NCBI GenBank assembly: GCA_046566065.1
Contig: JBKHXK010000054.1
Location: 1 to 8,815 of the forward strand
From: MB1-2 sp046566065
Lineage (GTDB): Bacteria > Actinomycetota > CADDZG01 > WHSQ01
Length of the DNA: 8,815 bases
Direction of reading: 5' to 3'
Made by a program: the position numbers and the translations under genes
Notes under the pieces: model-generated
Databases searched by the model: none
Seen by the model: the letters and a program-made list of their open reading frames with translations, nothing else
What the model was told of the DNA's origin: nothing
In this document: piece by piece, positions 1 through 6,074 of the stretch
Layout: the number at the start of each line of letters is the position of its first letter
Numbering within the stretch: position 1 is the first letter of the stretch

Positions 1-63
1 GGAGAGTTCAGAGACGGCCAGTACACGATGGCGGGCACCTACTCCGATCCCACAGCTCCCTGA
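1..63 (+). CDS. C-terminal end of an upstream gene (partial, unknown function)
   Basis: Frame 1 is open from the window edge to a TGA at 61-63 and reads as a plausible hydrophilic C-terminus of 20 residues, ending in SDPTAP. The two other forward frames run on without such a tidy end, and a strong hairpin begins 12 bases after this stop, as expected behind a gene. The fragment is too short to assign to a family. The alternative is that this stretch is non-coding and the open frame is chance. Confidence 0.4.
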   Translation, partial: GEFRDGQYTMAGTYSDPTAP

Positions 64-74
64 TCACGATCTAG

Positions 75-115
75 GGCCGAGCTCGCGGGCGATCGCAGAC
101 GCCGCGGGCTCGGCC
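75..115 (+). terminator. Hairpin, probable terminator of the upstream gene
   Basis: Bases 75-88 (GGCCGAGCTCGCGG) pair with 102-115 (CCGCGGGCTCGGCC) over 14 base pairs, with a single G-U wobble and a 13-base loop. It begins 12 bases after the TGA at 61-63. No T-tract follows, so it would be a U-less hairpin of the kind common in high-GC actinobacteria, or an RNA stability element. From 116 to the start of the PAS gene at 235 I see only a ribosome binding site (AAGGAG, 226-231) and a weak -10-like CATACT at 190-195 without a credible -35. Confidence 0.5.
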
Positions 116-234
116 ACTGGTCGACTGGCTCGGTTGAGCTAAGCCTTTCTTGGCCCGTTCGGGCTATGCATCTTTCGCGCCGCCGGGTTCATACTGAGCT
201 CCTGAGTGCGTAGCCGCGCGCCTCCAAGGAGCAG

Positions 235-897
235 ATGACAGACAGGTCGCACGCCAACCGGTTAGACCGAGATATCGCCGACGCTTACGCAGCGATCGTT
301 CAGTCCTCGGACGATGCCATCTATTCCAAGGACCGTCAGGGAGTGATCACCACTTGGAATCCCGCGGCGGAGAAGCTGTATGGATACACCGCCGAGGAGG
401 CCTGCGGGCAGCACATCTCTCTCATCATCCCGCCCGAGCGCAAAGGCGAGGAGATGGAGATCCTCGCCCGCATCCTTCAGGGCAAGAAGGTCGATCACTA
501 CGAGACGCAGCGACTCTGCAAGAACGGTGAGCGGGTCGAGGTGTCCATCTCGGTGTCCCCGGTTCGCGATCCACAAGGAAGCATCGTTGAAGCAGCGGTT
601 ATCGCTCGAAACATCACCGAGCAGAAGAGGCTCGAAAGAGAGCTTGAAGAAGCGCGCCGACAGCAGCTTCAGTTCCGCAGGAAGCAGGCTCTCGAGTTGA
701 ACGGTCAGGTCGTGCAAGGTCTGGTCGCCGCGAAGCTGGCGTTCGAGACGGGTCAGGAGAAGACCGGTCTCGAGTCCGTCGCCGCCACCCTGGAGCGAGC
801 CAAGGCAGTGGTCACTCGGCTTCTCCGGGAGGGCGAGATCCACCCGGGCGACCTGGTCCTCGAGGAACCTGACGAGACCTCGCCTAGGAACCCTTAG
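235..897 (+). CDS. PAS-domain protein with degenerate histidine-kinase dimerisation helix
   Basis: A cytoplasmic 220-residue protein with no signal peptide or membrane segment. Residues about 18-130 form a PAS domain: the start is IVQSSDDAIYSKD, followed by the N-P-A-A-E-x-L-Y-G-Y core at 42-51 and the closing ARNITEQK at 124-131. A charged coiled coil (about 128-150) follows, then a helical pair (150-200) resembling the HisKA_3-type dimerisation domain. Where active kinases carry E-L-H-D, this protein reads E-L-N-G, with Asn156 in place of the phosphorylated histidine, and there is no ATPase domain. It is therefore probably a sensor or adaptor rather than a kinase. The ligand is unknown; nothing identifies haem or flavin binding. 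The ATG at 235 has AAGGAG three bases upstream, which is close but acceptable. The 3' end overlaps the convergent Rid-family gene by 14 bases. Confidence 0.85.
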   Translation: MTDRSHANRLDRDIADAYAAIVQSSDDAIYSKDRQGVITTWNPAAEKLYGYTAEEACGQHISLIIPPERKGEEMEILARILQGKKVDHYETQRLCKNGERVEVSISVSPVRDPQGSIVEAAVIARNITEQKRLERELEEARRQQLQFRRKQALELNGQVVQGLVAAKLAFETGQEKTGLESVAATLERAKAVVTRLLREGEIHPGDLVLEEPDETSPRNP

Positions 898-1297
898 GGG
901 CGACGGCGATGCACACGAGCTCGACCAGCGCGGCCGGGTCGAAGAGTTGGCGGACCTCGAACAGGGCGATAGCGGGGTAGTGATCGCCGAAGTGTTCCCG
1001 GTAGACCTCGCCCAGCTCCTTGAGTGACTCCCGATAGGCCGCTGCGTCCGTCACGTAGATCTGCATCGAGACGAGATGCTCGGGCCGCGCTCCCGCGGCC
1101 CCCAGCGCGTTGACCACGTTCTTCGCAGCTTGCTCGAACTGAGCAACGATCTTGCCTTCGACGAGTTTGCCGTCGCCATCGTGGGCGGCTTGGCCCCCGA
1201 GATAGATAGTGCGTCCGGGAGCCGCCACGACCGCGTGCGAGAAACCGACCGGCGACGCCATCTCCGGCGGGTTCAGGATCTCGTGCGGGGTGGTCAC
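884..1297 (-). CDS. Rid (YjgF/YER057c/UK114) family protein lacking the signature arginine
   Basis: A 137-residue protein, the usual size for this trimeric family, whose archetype RidA hydrolyses reactive enamines and imines. Family features visible are the I-Y-L-G-G-Q strand (31-36), the Q-x-x-x-x-x-x-N-V helix, the M-x-x-Y-V-T-D segment (78-84) and the L-V-E-L-x-x-I-A-V end. The P-A-R-S motif of E. coli RidA, whose Arg105 binds the substrate carboxylate, aligns with P-A-I-A at 108-111, so the arginine is replaced by Ile110. This suggests a non-canonical Rid group with a different substrate, or no deaminase activity. The frame stays open far upstream inside the neighbouring gene, but the GTG at 1295-1297 is chosen. 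It has GGAAGG just upstream and overlaps the upstream gene's stop in a GTGA arrangement, implying translational coupling. The downstream end overlaps the PAS gene. Confidence 0.9.
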   Translation of the reverse strand: MTTPHEILNPPEMASPVGFSHAVVAAPGRTIYLGGQAAHDGDGKLVEGKIVAQFEQAAKNVVNALGAAGARPEHLVSMQIYVTDAAAYRESLKELGEVYREHFGDHYPAIALFEVRQLFDPAALVELVCIAVAPKGS

Positions 1298-2121
1298 TTG
1301 CCCTTCCAGTTCGGCTTGCGACCCTCGGTGAAGGCCTCGTAGAACTCGGCGTGGTCCTCGGTCGTCATGAGCAGCGCCTGAGTCGTCGCTTCGAGCTCGA
1401 TCGCACCGGCGAGATCCATGTCGAGCTCGCGCGACAGCAAGAGCTTGGTGTTCGCGTAGGCGAGCGTCGGGCCCTCGGCGAGCCGGCGGGCCAGCTCCTT
1501 CGTCGCGTCCGCCAGGTCGCCGTCGTCCACCACCCTGTAAGCGAGGCCGAGCGCGTGGGCGGCCTCGGCGTCGATCGACTCTCCCAGCATCAGAAGCTCG
1601 GTGGCTTTCGAGAGCCCGACCATCCGGGGCAGCAGGTAGGCCGAGCCCATGTCGGCCCCCGCCAGACCCACCTTCGTGAACAGGAACGCGAACGAGGCGG
1701 AGCGCGCCAGCACCCGGAAGTCCGCCGCCAGGGCGATGACCGAGCCGGCCCCCGCCGCGATCCCGTTCACCGAGGCGATGATCGGGATGGTGCACTCCCG
1801 CATGTTCTGGACGACCGCGCCGGTCATGCGCGTGAATTCGAGGAGGCGATCGTGATCGCTCTTCAGGAGCTCCCCGATGATGTCGTGGACGTCGCCGCCC
1901 GAGCAGAACCCGCGGCCCGTCCCGGTGATCACCAGGACCTTGACGTCATCGCGCTGGGGCAGTTCCCTCAAGAGGTCTCTCAGGTCCGCGTAGACCTCGA
2001 AGGTCAAGGCGTTCAGCTTGTCCGGCCGGTCGAAGGTGAGGGTGGCGACGCCGTCGGCGACCTCGAAGCGGAGATGTTTCCACTCGTCGCTCGGGCCACC
2101 GGATCCGATGAAGGGCGTCAT
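1294..2121 (-). CDS. Enoyl-CoA hydratase/isomerase (crotonase) family protein
   Basis: A full-length crotonase-fold protein (275 residues from the ATG) acting on an acyl-CoA thioester in the cytoplasm. The CoA-binding and oxyanion-hole segments are clear: F-C-S-G-G-D at 72-77 and N-G-I-A-A-G-A-G at 119-126. The two glutamates of classical enoyl-CoA hydratase are absent. The first position reads S-V-I-A-L-A-A-D instead of C-E-L-A-x-x-x-D. The second region reads F-T-K-V-G-L-A-G-A-D-M-G, with an aspartate at 157 that other crotonase subfamilies use for isomerisation or other chemistry. Hydration should not be assumed. From memory, the FTKVGLAGADMG-type sequence resembles members encoded beside 2-aminobenzoyl-CoA monooxygenase/reductase, which fits this locus. 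A GTG at 2124 immediately precedes the ATG and could be the true start. No Shine-Dalgarno sequence is visible, so a leaderless mRNA is possible. Confidence 0.93.
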   Translation of the reverse strand: MTPFIGSGGPSDEWKHLRFEVADGVATLTFDRPDKLNALTFEVYADLRDLLRELPQRDDVKVLVITGTGRGFCSGGDVHDIIGELLKSDHDRLLEFTRMTGAVVQNMRECTIPIIASVNGIAAGAGSVIALAADFRVLARSASFAFLFTKVGLAGADMGSAYLLPRMVGLSKATELLMLGESIDAEAAHALGLAYRVVDDGDLADATKELARRLAEGPTLAYANTKLLLSRELDMDLAGAIELEATTQALLMTTEDHAEFYEAFTEGRKPNWKGK

Positions 2122-2130
2122 CACGGGGCC

Positions 2131-2136
2131 AGCCTA
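2131..2136 (-). promoter_or_regulatory. Possible -10 element for a leaderless transcript of the crotonase-Rid operon
   Basis: On the minus strand the hexamer TAGGCT fits the TAnnnT pattern of a -10 box. It is placed so that transcription would begin at about 2124, exactly on the GTG/ATG start pair. The absence of a ribosome binding site upstream of that start agrees with leaderless translation, which is common in actinobacteria. No convincing -35 box lies at the right distance, so this is tentative. The 93-bp divergent gap (2122-2214) otherwise holds a TACTCT (2183-2188, plus strand) that could be a -10 for the cupin-cyclase gene. Confidence 0.25.
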
Positions 2137-2214
2137 GGCGTTGAAGCGCAGGAAAGCACTGGCGGGTCGCTCGGCCTTCTCCTACTCTGAGCCGACGACT
2201 GCCCTAGGAGACCG

Positions 2215-3084
2215 ATGGCGGACTTCCGGCTGAAGAACCTCCGAGATCCCGACGAGACCGTGGAGTTCCCCCTAGTCAAGGTGGATGCGGTCGACGTGGG
2301 CGAGACGACCATCGCCCATTCCGTATCGCAGCCGGGATGGCGATGGTCGACGCACGTGCGGCCGTCGGTGGGCGGAGACTGGTGTCAAGCCCGTCATATG
2401 GGTGTCGCCGTCTCGGGTCGTCTGGCCGTCGTTTTCGATGACGGTACGGAGACCGTGATCGAGCCCAACGACGTCTTCGACCTCCCTCCGGGCCACGACG
2501 CCTACGTGATCGGGGACGAGCCATACGTCTCGATCGAGTGGTCCGGGCATCGGGCCTTCGTGCGCGACGCGAACGCGGCGAAGGAGCGCGTGTTGACCAC
2601 CCTGCTGTTCGTCGACGTCGTTGGATCCACCGAGCTGCTCGCTCGGATCGGGGATGGGGCCTGGCGCGAGCGCATCGCAGAAGCCTTTCAGGACGCGCGT
2701 GGAGCGCTCGAGCGCTTCGGGGGCCGCGAGGTGGACGCGGCCGGAGACGGGATGTTCGCGGTCTTCGACGGTCCCGCTCGGGCTCTCCGGTGCGCGGTCG
2801 CGATCCGGCGCGCGGCCGAGAGGTCCGGATTGAAGATGAGAGCCGGCGTCCACGTGGGCGAGGTCGAGGTGGTGGGCGACCGTTTGCGAGGCCTGGCGGT
2901 CCATCAGGCCGCACGCGTGATGGAAGCCGCCTCGGCCGGCGAGATCCTGGTCTCGGAGACGACCCGCGCCCTTGCGATCGCATCCGGTCTCAGCTTCGAT
3001 GCCCGAGGCGCGTACCGGCTGAAGGGCCTGGAAGGGGAGCACCAGCTTTACGGACTGACCGACCCAGGACTCGCTTCGTCGTAG
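2215..3084 (+). CDS. Cupin domain fused to a class III adenylate/guanylate cyclase-like domain
   Basis: A soluble 289-residue two-domain protein. Residues 1-115 are a single cupin barrel, with possible metal ligands His47, Cys57, His61 and His94 and the L-P-P-G-H turn at 90-94. Residues about 126-285 are a class III nucleotide cyclase domain. Both metal aspartates are present: Asp134 in F-V-D-V-V-G-S-T and Asp178 in A-G-D-G. The catalytic arginine is Arg234. The lysine that normally selects ATP aligns with Asp174, and the transition-state asparagine aligns with His230 (V-H-Q-A-A-R). These departures are familiar in a large actinobacterial branch whose activity is often unproven. A plausible role is ligand-dependent production of a cyclic nucleotide, or protein-protein regulation. 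ATG 2215 has AGGAG four bases upstream. The gene diverges from the crotonase-Rid operon and lies 32 bases before the oxidoreductase, so probably shares its transcript. Confidence 0.88.
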   Translation: MADFRLKNLRDPDETVEFPLVKVDAVDVGETTIAHSVSQPGWRWSTHVRPSVGGDWCQARHMGVAVSGRLAVVFDDGTETVIEPNDVFDLPPGHDAYVIGDEPYVSIEWSGHRAFVRDANAAKERVLTTLLFVDVVGSTELLARIGDGAWRERIAEAFQDARGALERFGGREVDAAGDGMFAVFDGPARALRCAVAIRRAAERSGLKMRAGVHVGEVEVVGDRLRGLAVHQAARVMEAASAGEILVSETTRALAIASGLSFDARGAYRLKGLEGEHQLYGLTDPGLASS

Positions 3085-3103
3085 CGTAGGCATCGTCGCC
3101 GTC

Positions 3104-3111
3104 GGGGGGAG
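3104..3111 (+). promoter_or_regulatory. Ribosome binding site supporting a CTG start
   Basis: GGGGGGAG at 3104-3111 is a good Shine-Dalgarno sequence. It sits five bases before CTG 3117 but 23 bases before the first conventional start, TTG 3135. This spacing is the main reason for choosing the CTG as the oxidoreductase start. Confidence 0.5.
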
Positions 3112-3116
3112 CACGT

Positions 3117-3950
3117 CTGAACGTCGGGATCGGGTTGCCGAACGCAGTACCGGGTGTATCGGCCGAGCTTCTAGTCGAATGGGCACGCGCCGCCGATGAG
3201 GGCCCTTTCTCCAGCGTGGGCGTCGTGGATCGCGTCGTGTACGAATGCCACGACCCGATGACGACGCTGGCGGCCGCGGCCGAGGCGACCACCCGCATCG
3301 GGCTCGCGACCATGGTCGTGATCGGCCCCCTGCGCAACAACGCCGTGCTGGCGAAGGAGGCCGCCAACATCTCGCTGGCCTCGGGCGGCCGTCTCACCCT
3401 GGGGCTCGCGGTCGGGGCGCGCAGCGAGGACTACGCGGCCCTCGGCGTCTCGACCCGGGGGCGAGGTGAGCGGTTGACCGAGCAGCTCCTCGACCTGCGG
3501 CTGGCCTGGGAGAGGGAGCCGGGACTCGACGCGCCGCGTCTGTTGGTGGGCGGTTCCAGCGACGTCGCCTTTCTGCGGATGGCGAGGTACGCCGACGGGT
3601 ACGTGCACGGTGGCGGGCCGCCGCGTACGTTCGTGCGCGCCGCGGATACCGCCAGGACGGCGTGGGCCGAGCTCGATCGGATCGGGTCGCCGCAGCTCTG
3701 GGCGCAGGGCTACTTCGCGCTGGGGGATGCCGGCACCGTCGCACGGGGCCGCGACTACATGCGGGATTACTACGCTTTCACGGGCCCCTTCGCCGATCGC
3801 ATCGCAGAGGGGATGCTGGCCACCCCGCAGGCCGTCGCGCAGTTCGTGCGCGGTTACGCCGAAGCGGGCTGTCACGAGCTGGTCCTGTTCCCCGCGGTCG
3901 CCGAGCTGTCTCAGATCGAGCTGCTCGCCCGAGCGCTGGCGGAGGTCTAG
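3117..3950 (+). CDS. LLM-class (luciferase-like) flavin/F420-dependent oxidoreductase
   Basis: A bacterial-luciferase-like TIM-barrel protein of 277 residues, somewhat shorter than the 300-350 common in the family. From CTG 3117 it begins (M)-N-V-G-I-G-L-P-N, the canonical first strand. Starting at TTG 3135 would remove most of that strand. Other family marks are T-x-R-I-G-L-A-T (59-65), the P-L-R-N-N-A-x-L-A-K-E-A segment (71-82), S-G-G-R-L-T-L-G-L (89-97) and L-L-V-G-G-S-S at 142-148. The cofactor (FMN or F420) and substrate cannot be read from sequence. The loop between about 130 and 142 is short, which accounts for the reduced length. The stop codon directly abuts the ATG of the hydroxylase/reductase, whose ribosome binding site lies in this gene's last codons, so the two are almost certainly co-translated. 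Function in the same aromatic pathway is inferred from this coupling. Confidence 0.88.
   Translation: MNVGIGLPNAVPGVSAELLVEWARAADEGPFSSVGVVDRVVYECHDPMTTLAAAAEATTRIGLATMVVIGPLRNNAVLAKEAANISLASGGRLTLGLAVGARSEDYAALGVSTRGRGERLTEQLLDLRLAWEREPGLDAPRLLVGGSSDVAFLRMARYADGYVHGGGPPRTFVRAADTARTAWAELDRIGSPQLWAQGYFALGDAGTVARGRDYMRDYYAFTGPFADRIAEGMLATPQAVAQFVRGYAEAGCHELVLFPAVAELSQIELLARALAEV
3941..3945 (+). promoter_or_regulatory. Ribosome binding site of the hydroxylase/reductase gene
   Basis: GGAGG lies within the final codons of the LLM oxidoreductase gene, five bases before ATG 3951. The upstream TAG (3948-3950) directly abuts the ATG, an arrangement expected to couple translation of the two proteins. 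Confidence 0.7.
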
Positions 3951-6035
3951 ATGAAGGTGACGGTCGTCGGCGGAGGCCCGGCAGGGCTCTACTTCTCGTT
4001 GTTGTTGAAGAAGGCACAGCCTTCCTACGAGGTGACCGTTCACGAGCGGAACCCTGAGGGCGCGACCTACGGGTGGGGGGTCGTGTTCTCGGATCGCACC
4101 TTGACGTCCTTCCGAGAGGCCGACTACAAGACCTACACCCAGATCATCGACAACTTCATCATCTGGGACTCGATAGACATCTCTTATAGAGACGAGGTCC
4201 TGCGTTGTGGGGGCCAGGTCTTCTCCGGGATCTCGCGCCGAGTGTTGCTGGGCCTGCTTCACGCCCGCTGCGAAGAGCTCGGCGTCACGATCGAGCACGA
4301 GAGCGAGATCGCCGACCCCTCTTCGTTACAGGGGGATCTGATCGTGGCGGCCGATGGGGTCCGAAGCGTCCTCCGGGAGGCTCAGGCAGACCGCTTCCGG
4401 CCCCGTTTCACCTCCGGCAAGACCCGTTACATCTGGTTCGGCACCGAGCGGACCTTCGATTCGTTCACGTTCGCCTTCCGTGCTAACGGAGACGGCTTCT
4501 TCCAGGCCCACGCCTACCCGTTCGATGGGCAGATGAGCACGTTCATCGTCGAATGCGATCGGGATTCTTGGACGAGGGCGGGTCTCGACCGCGCCGACGA
4601 AGCCGGCAGCATCGCCTACTGCCGAGAGCTCTTCCGCAAGGAGCTGCGAGGTCACGAGCTGCGATCGAACAATTCGAAGTGGATCTCGTTCGAGACCTTG
4701 AGGAACAAGACCTGGCATCACGGCAACGTCGTGCTGGTGGGTGACGCCGCCCACACCGCGCACTTCTCGATCGGTTCGGGCACGAAGCTCGCGATGGAGG
4801 ACTCGATCGCGCTGGTGAACGCGCTCCAGGTCAAGGACTCGATCCCGGCGGCACTCAGCGAGTACCAGCTCGAGCGCAAGCCACGCGTCGAGCGCTTCCA
4901 GGAGGCGGCCCGTCAGAGCCAGACCTACTTCGAGAACACGCGCCGCTACCAGCACATGGAGCCCCTGCAGTTCGCGTTCCACCTGCTGTCACGCAGCGGC
5001 CGGATCGACTACGACGACCTTCGCCTGCGCGACCGTCACTTTGTCGGCGCCGTCGATCGCTGGTTCGCCGGGCGAGCGGTAGGAGGCGAGGCTCCGGCGC
5101 TCGCGGCCCCCCCGACGTTCGCGCCGGTGCGGCTCGGCGACGCGGTCATCCCGAACCGGCTCGCCACGCGGGTCGAACATCCAGAAGAGTTGGGCGGCGC
5201 GGCAGCATCGGGAGCCGGGTTGATCTATACGGGTTTCGTCGCGGTCTCGGAACAAGGTCGTATCAGCCCCGACACCCAGGGCATGTATTCCGACGAGCAC
5301 GCGGAGCGCTGGGCCGAGGCGCTCGGAAAGGCGACCGGAGCCGCGGTGGCTCTGACCCTCGGCCACTGCGGAGCGCGCGGGTCCACGCGGGCGCGCTCAG
5401 ACACCGTCGACGTGCCGCTTCCCGACGGACAAGAGTGGGATCTGGTCGCGGCGTCGGCGCGGGCGTACACGGCGCGCAGCCGGGTTCCGTCCGCGCTGGA
5501 CCGGGCCACCATGGATCGGGTGCGCGAGGACTTCGTCGCCGCTTCGCGCCTCGCGGCCCGGGCCGGGTTCGATCTGCTCGAGCTGCACATGGGTCATGGC
5601 TATCTGCTCGGGGGCTTCATCTCTCCGCTCACGAACGTGCGGAGCGACGACTACGGGGGAGCGATCGAAGCGCGCCTGCGCTACCCGCTCGAGGTACTCG
5701 ATGCGGTTCGAGCGGTCTGGCCGGCGGAGCGCCCACTCGGCGCGGCTCTGAACGTGAGCGACTGGGCCCCCGGCGGGACCTCGCTCCGCGACGCGGTGGC
5801 CGCAGCTCGTTCGTTGAAGGATCACGGCTGCAGCCTGATCCGCGTCCTGGCGGGGCAGACGGCCGCCGAGCACACTCCCCGCTACGACCCCTACTTCCTT
5901 ACCTATTACGCCGATCGGATCCGCAACGAGGTGGGCATCGCGACCGTGGCCACCGGCAACATCACCACGGTCGACCATGCCAACACGATCGTCGCCGGGG
6001 GCCGGGCCGACCTCTGCCTCCTGCACCTGGGCTAG
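3951..6035 (+). CDS. Bifunctional aromatic acyl-CoA monooxygenase/reductase (2-aminobenzoyl-CoA or salicylyl-CoA type), C-terminally shortened
   Basis: A 694-residue fusion flavoprotein. Residues 1-375 are an FAD-dependent aromatic hydroxylase with the dinucleotide motif G-G-G-P-A-G (7-12), the D-G motif at 135-136 and G-D-A-A-H at 264-268. Residues about 389-694 are an Old Yellow Enzyme-type FMN barrel with H-M-G-H-G-Y-L-L (546-553), S-P-L-T-N-V-R (558-564), D-D-Y-G-G (566-570) and A-T-G-N-I (667-671). Characterised relatives (2-aminobenzoyl-CoA monooxygenase/reductase of Azoarcus; proteins annotated as salicylyl-CoA 5-hydroxylase/oxidoreductase) hydroxylate and then reduce the aromatic ring of a CoA thioester. 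The substrate (amino- or hydroxy-benzoyl-CoA) cannot be decided here. The protein stops at L-C-L-L-H-L-G, where relatives continue with a G/A-R-P-x-L phosphate-binding motif and, as I recall, roughly 80 more residues. The missing part is not visible in another frame nearby. FMN binding may therefore be impaired. Confidence 0.9.
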   Translation: MKVTVVGGGPAGLYFSLLLKKAQPSYEVTVHERNPEGATYGWGVVFSDRTLTSFREADYKTYTQIIDNFIIWDSIDISYRDEVLRCGGQVFSGISRRVLLGLLHARCEELGVTIEHESEIADPSSLQGDLIVAADGVRSVLREAQADRFRPRFTSGKTRYIWFGTERTFDSFTFAFRANGDGFFQAHAYPFDGQMSTFIVECDRDSWTRAGLDRADEAGSIAYCRELFRKELRGHELRSNNSKWISFETLRNKTWHHGNVVLVGDAAHTAHFSIGSGTKLAMEDSIALVNALQVKDSIPAALSEYQLERKPRVERFQEAARQSQTYFENTRRYQHMEPLQFAFHLLSRSGRIDYDDLRLRDRHFVGAVDRWFAGRAVGGEAPALAAPPTFAPVRLGDAVIPNRLATRVEHPEELGGAAASGAGLIYTGFVAVSEQGRISPDTQGMYSDEHAERWAEALGKATGAAVALTLGHCGARGSTRARSDTVDVPLPDGQEWDLVAASARAYTARSRVPSALDRATMDRVREDFVAASRLAARAGFDLLELHMGHGYLLGGFISPLTNVRSDDYGGAIEARLRYPLEVLDAVRAVWPAERPLGAALNVSDWAPGGTSLRDAVAAARSLKDHGCSLIRVLAGQTAAEHTPRYDPYFLTYYADRIRNEVGIATVATGNITTVDHANTIVAGGRADLCLLHLG

Positions 6036-6074
6036 CGAGGCTTCGATCTGGACCGGTCGGGGTAGGGCAGCCCG

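Noticed and set aside
1298..1795. Upstream extension of the Rid reading frame to give a 303-residue protein
   Set aside because: The extension lies wholly inside the crotonase gene, has shadow-like composition, and the GTG at 1295-1297 has a good ribosome binding site and gives the normal family length.
3171..4298. Long minus-strand open frame opposite the LLM and hydroxylase genes
   Set aside because: Low-complexity composition and no recognisable motifs; both genes on the plus strand are strongly supported.
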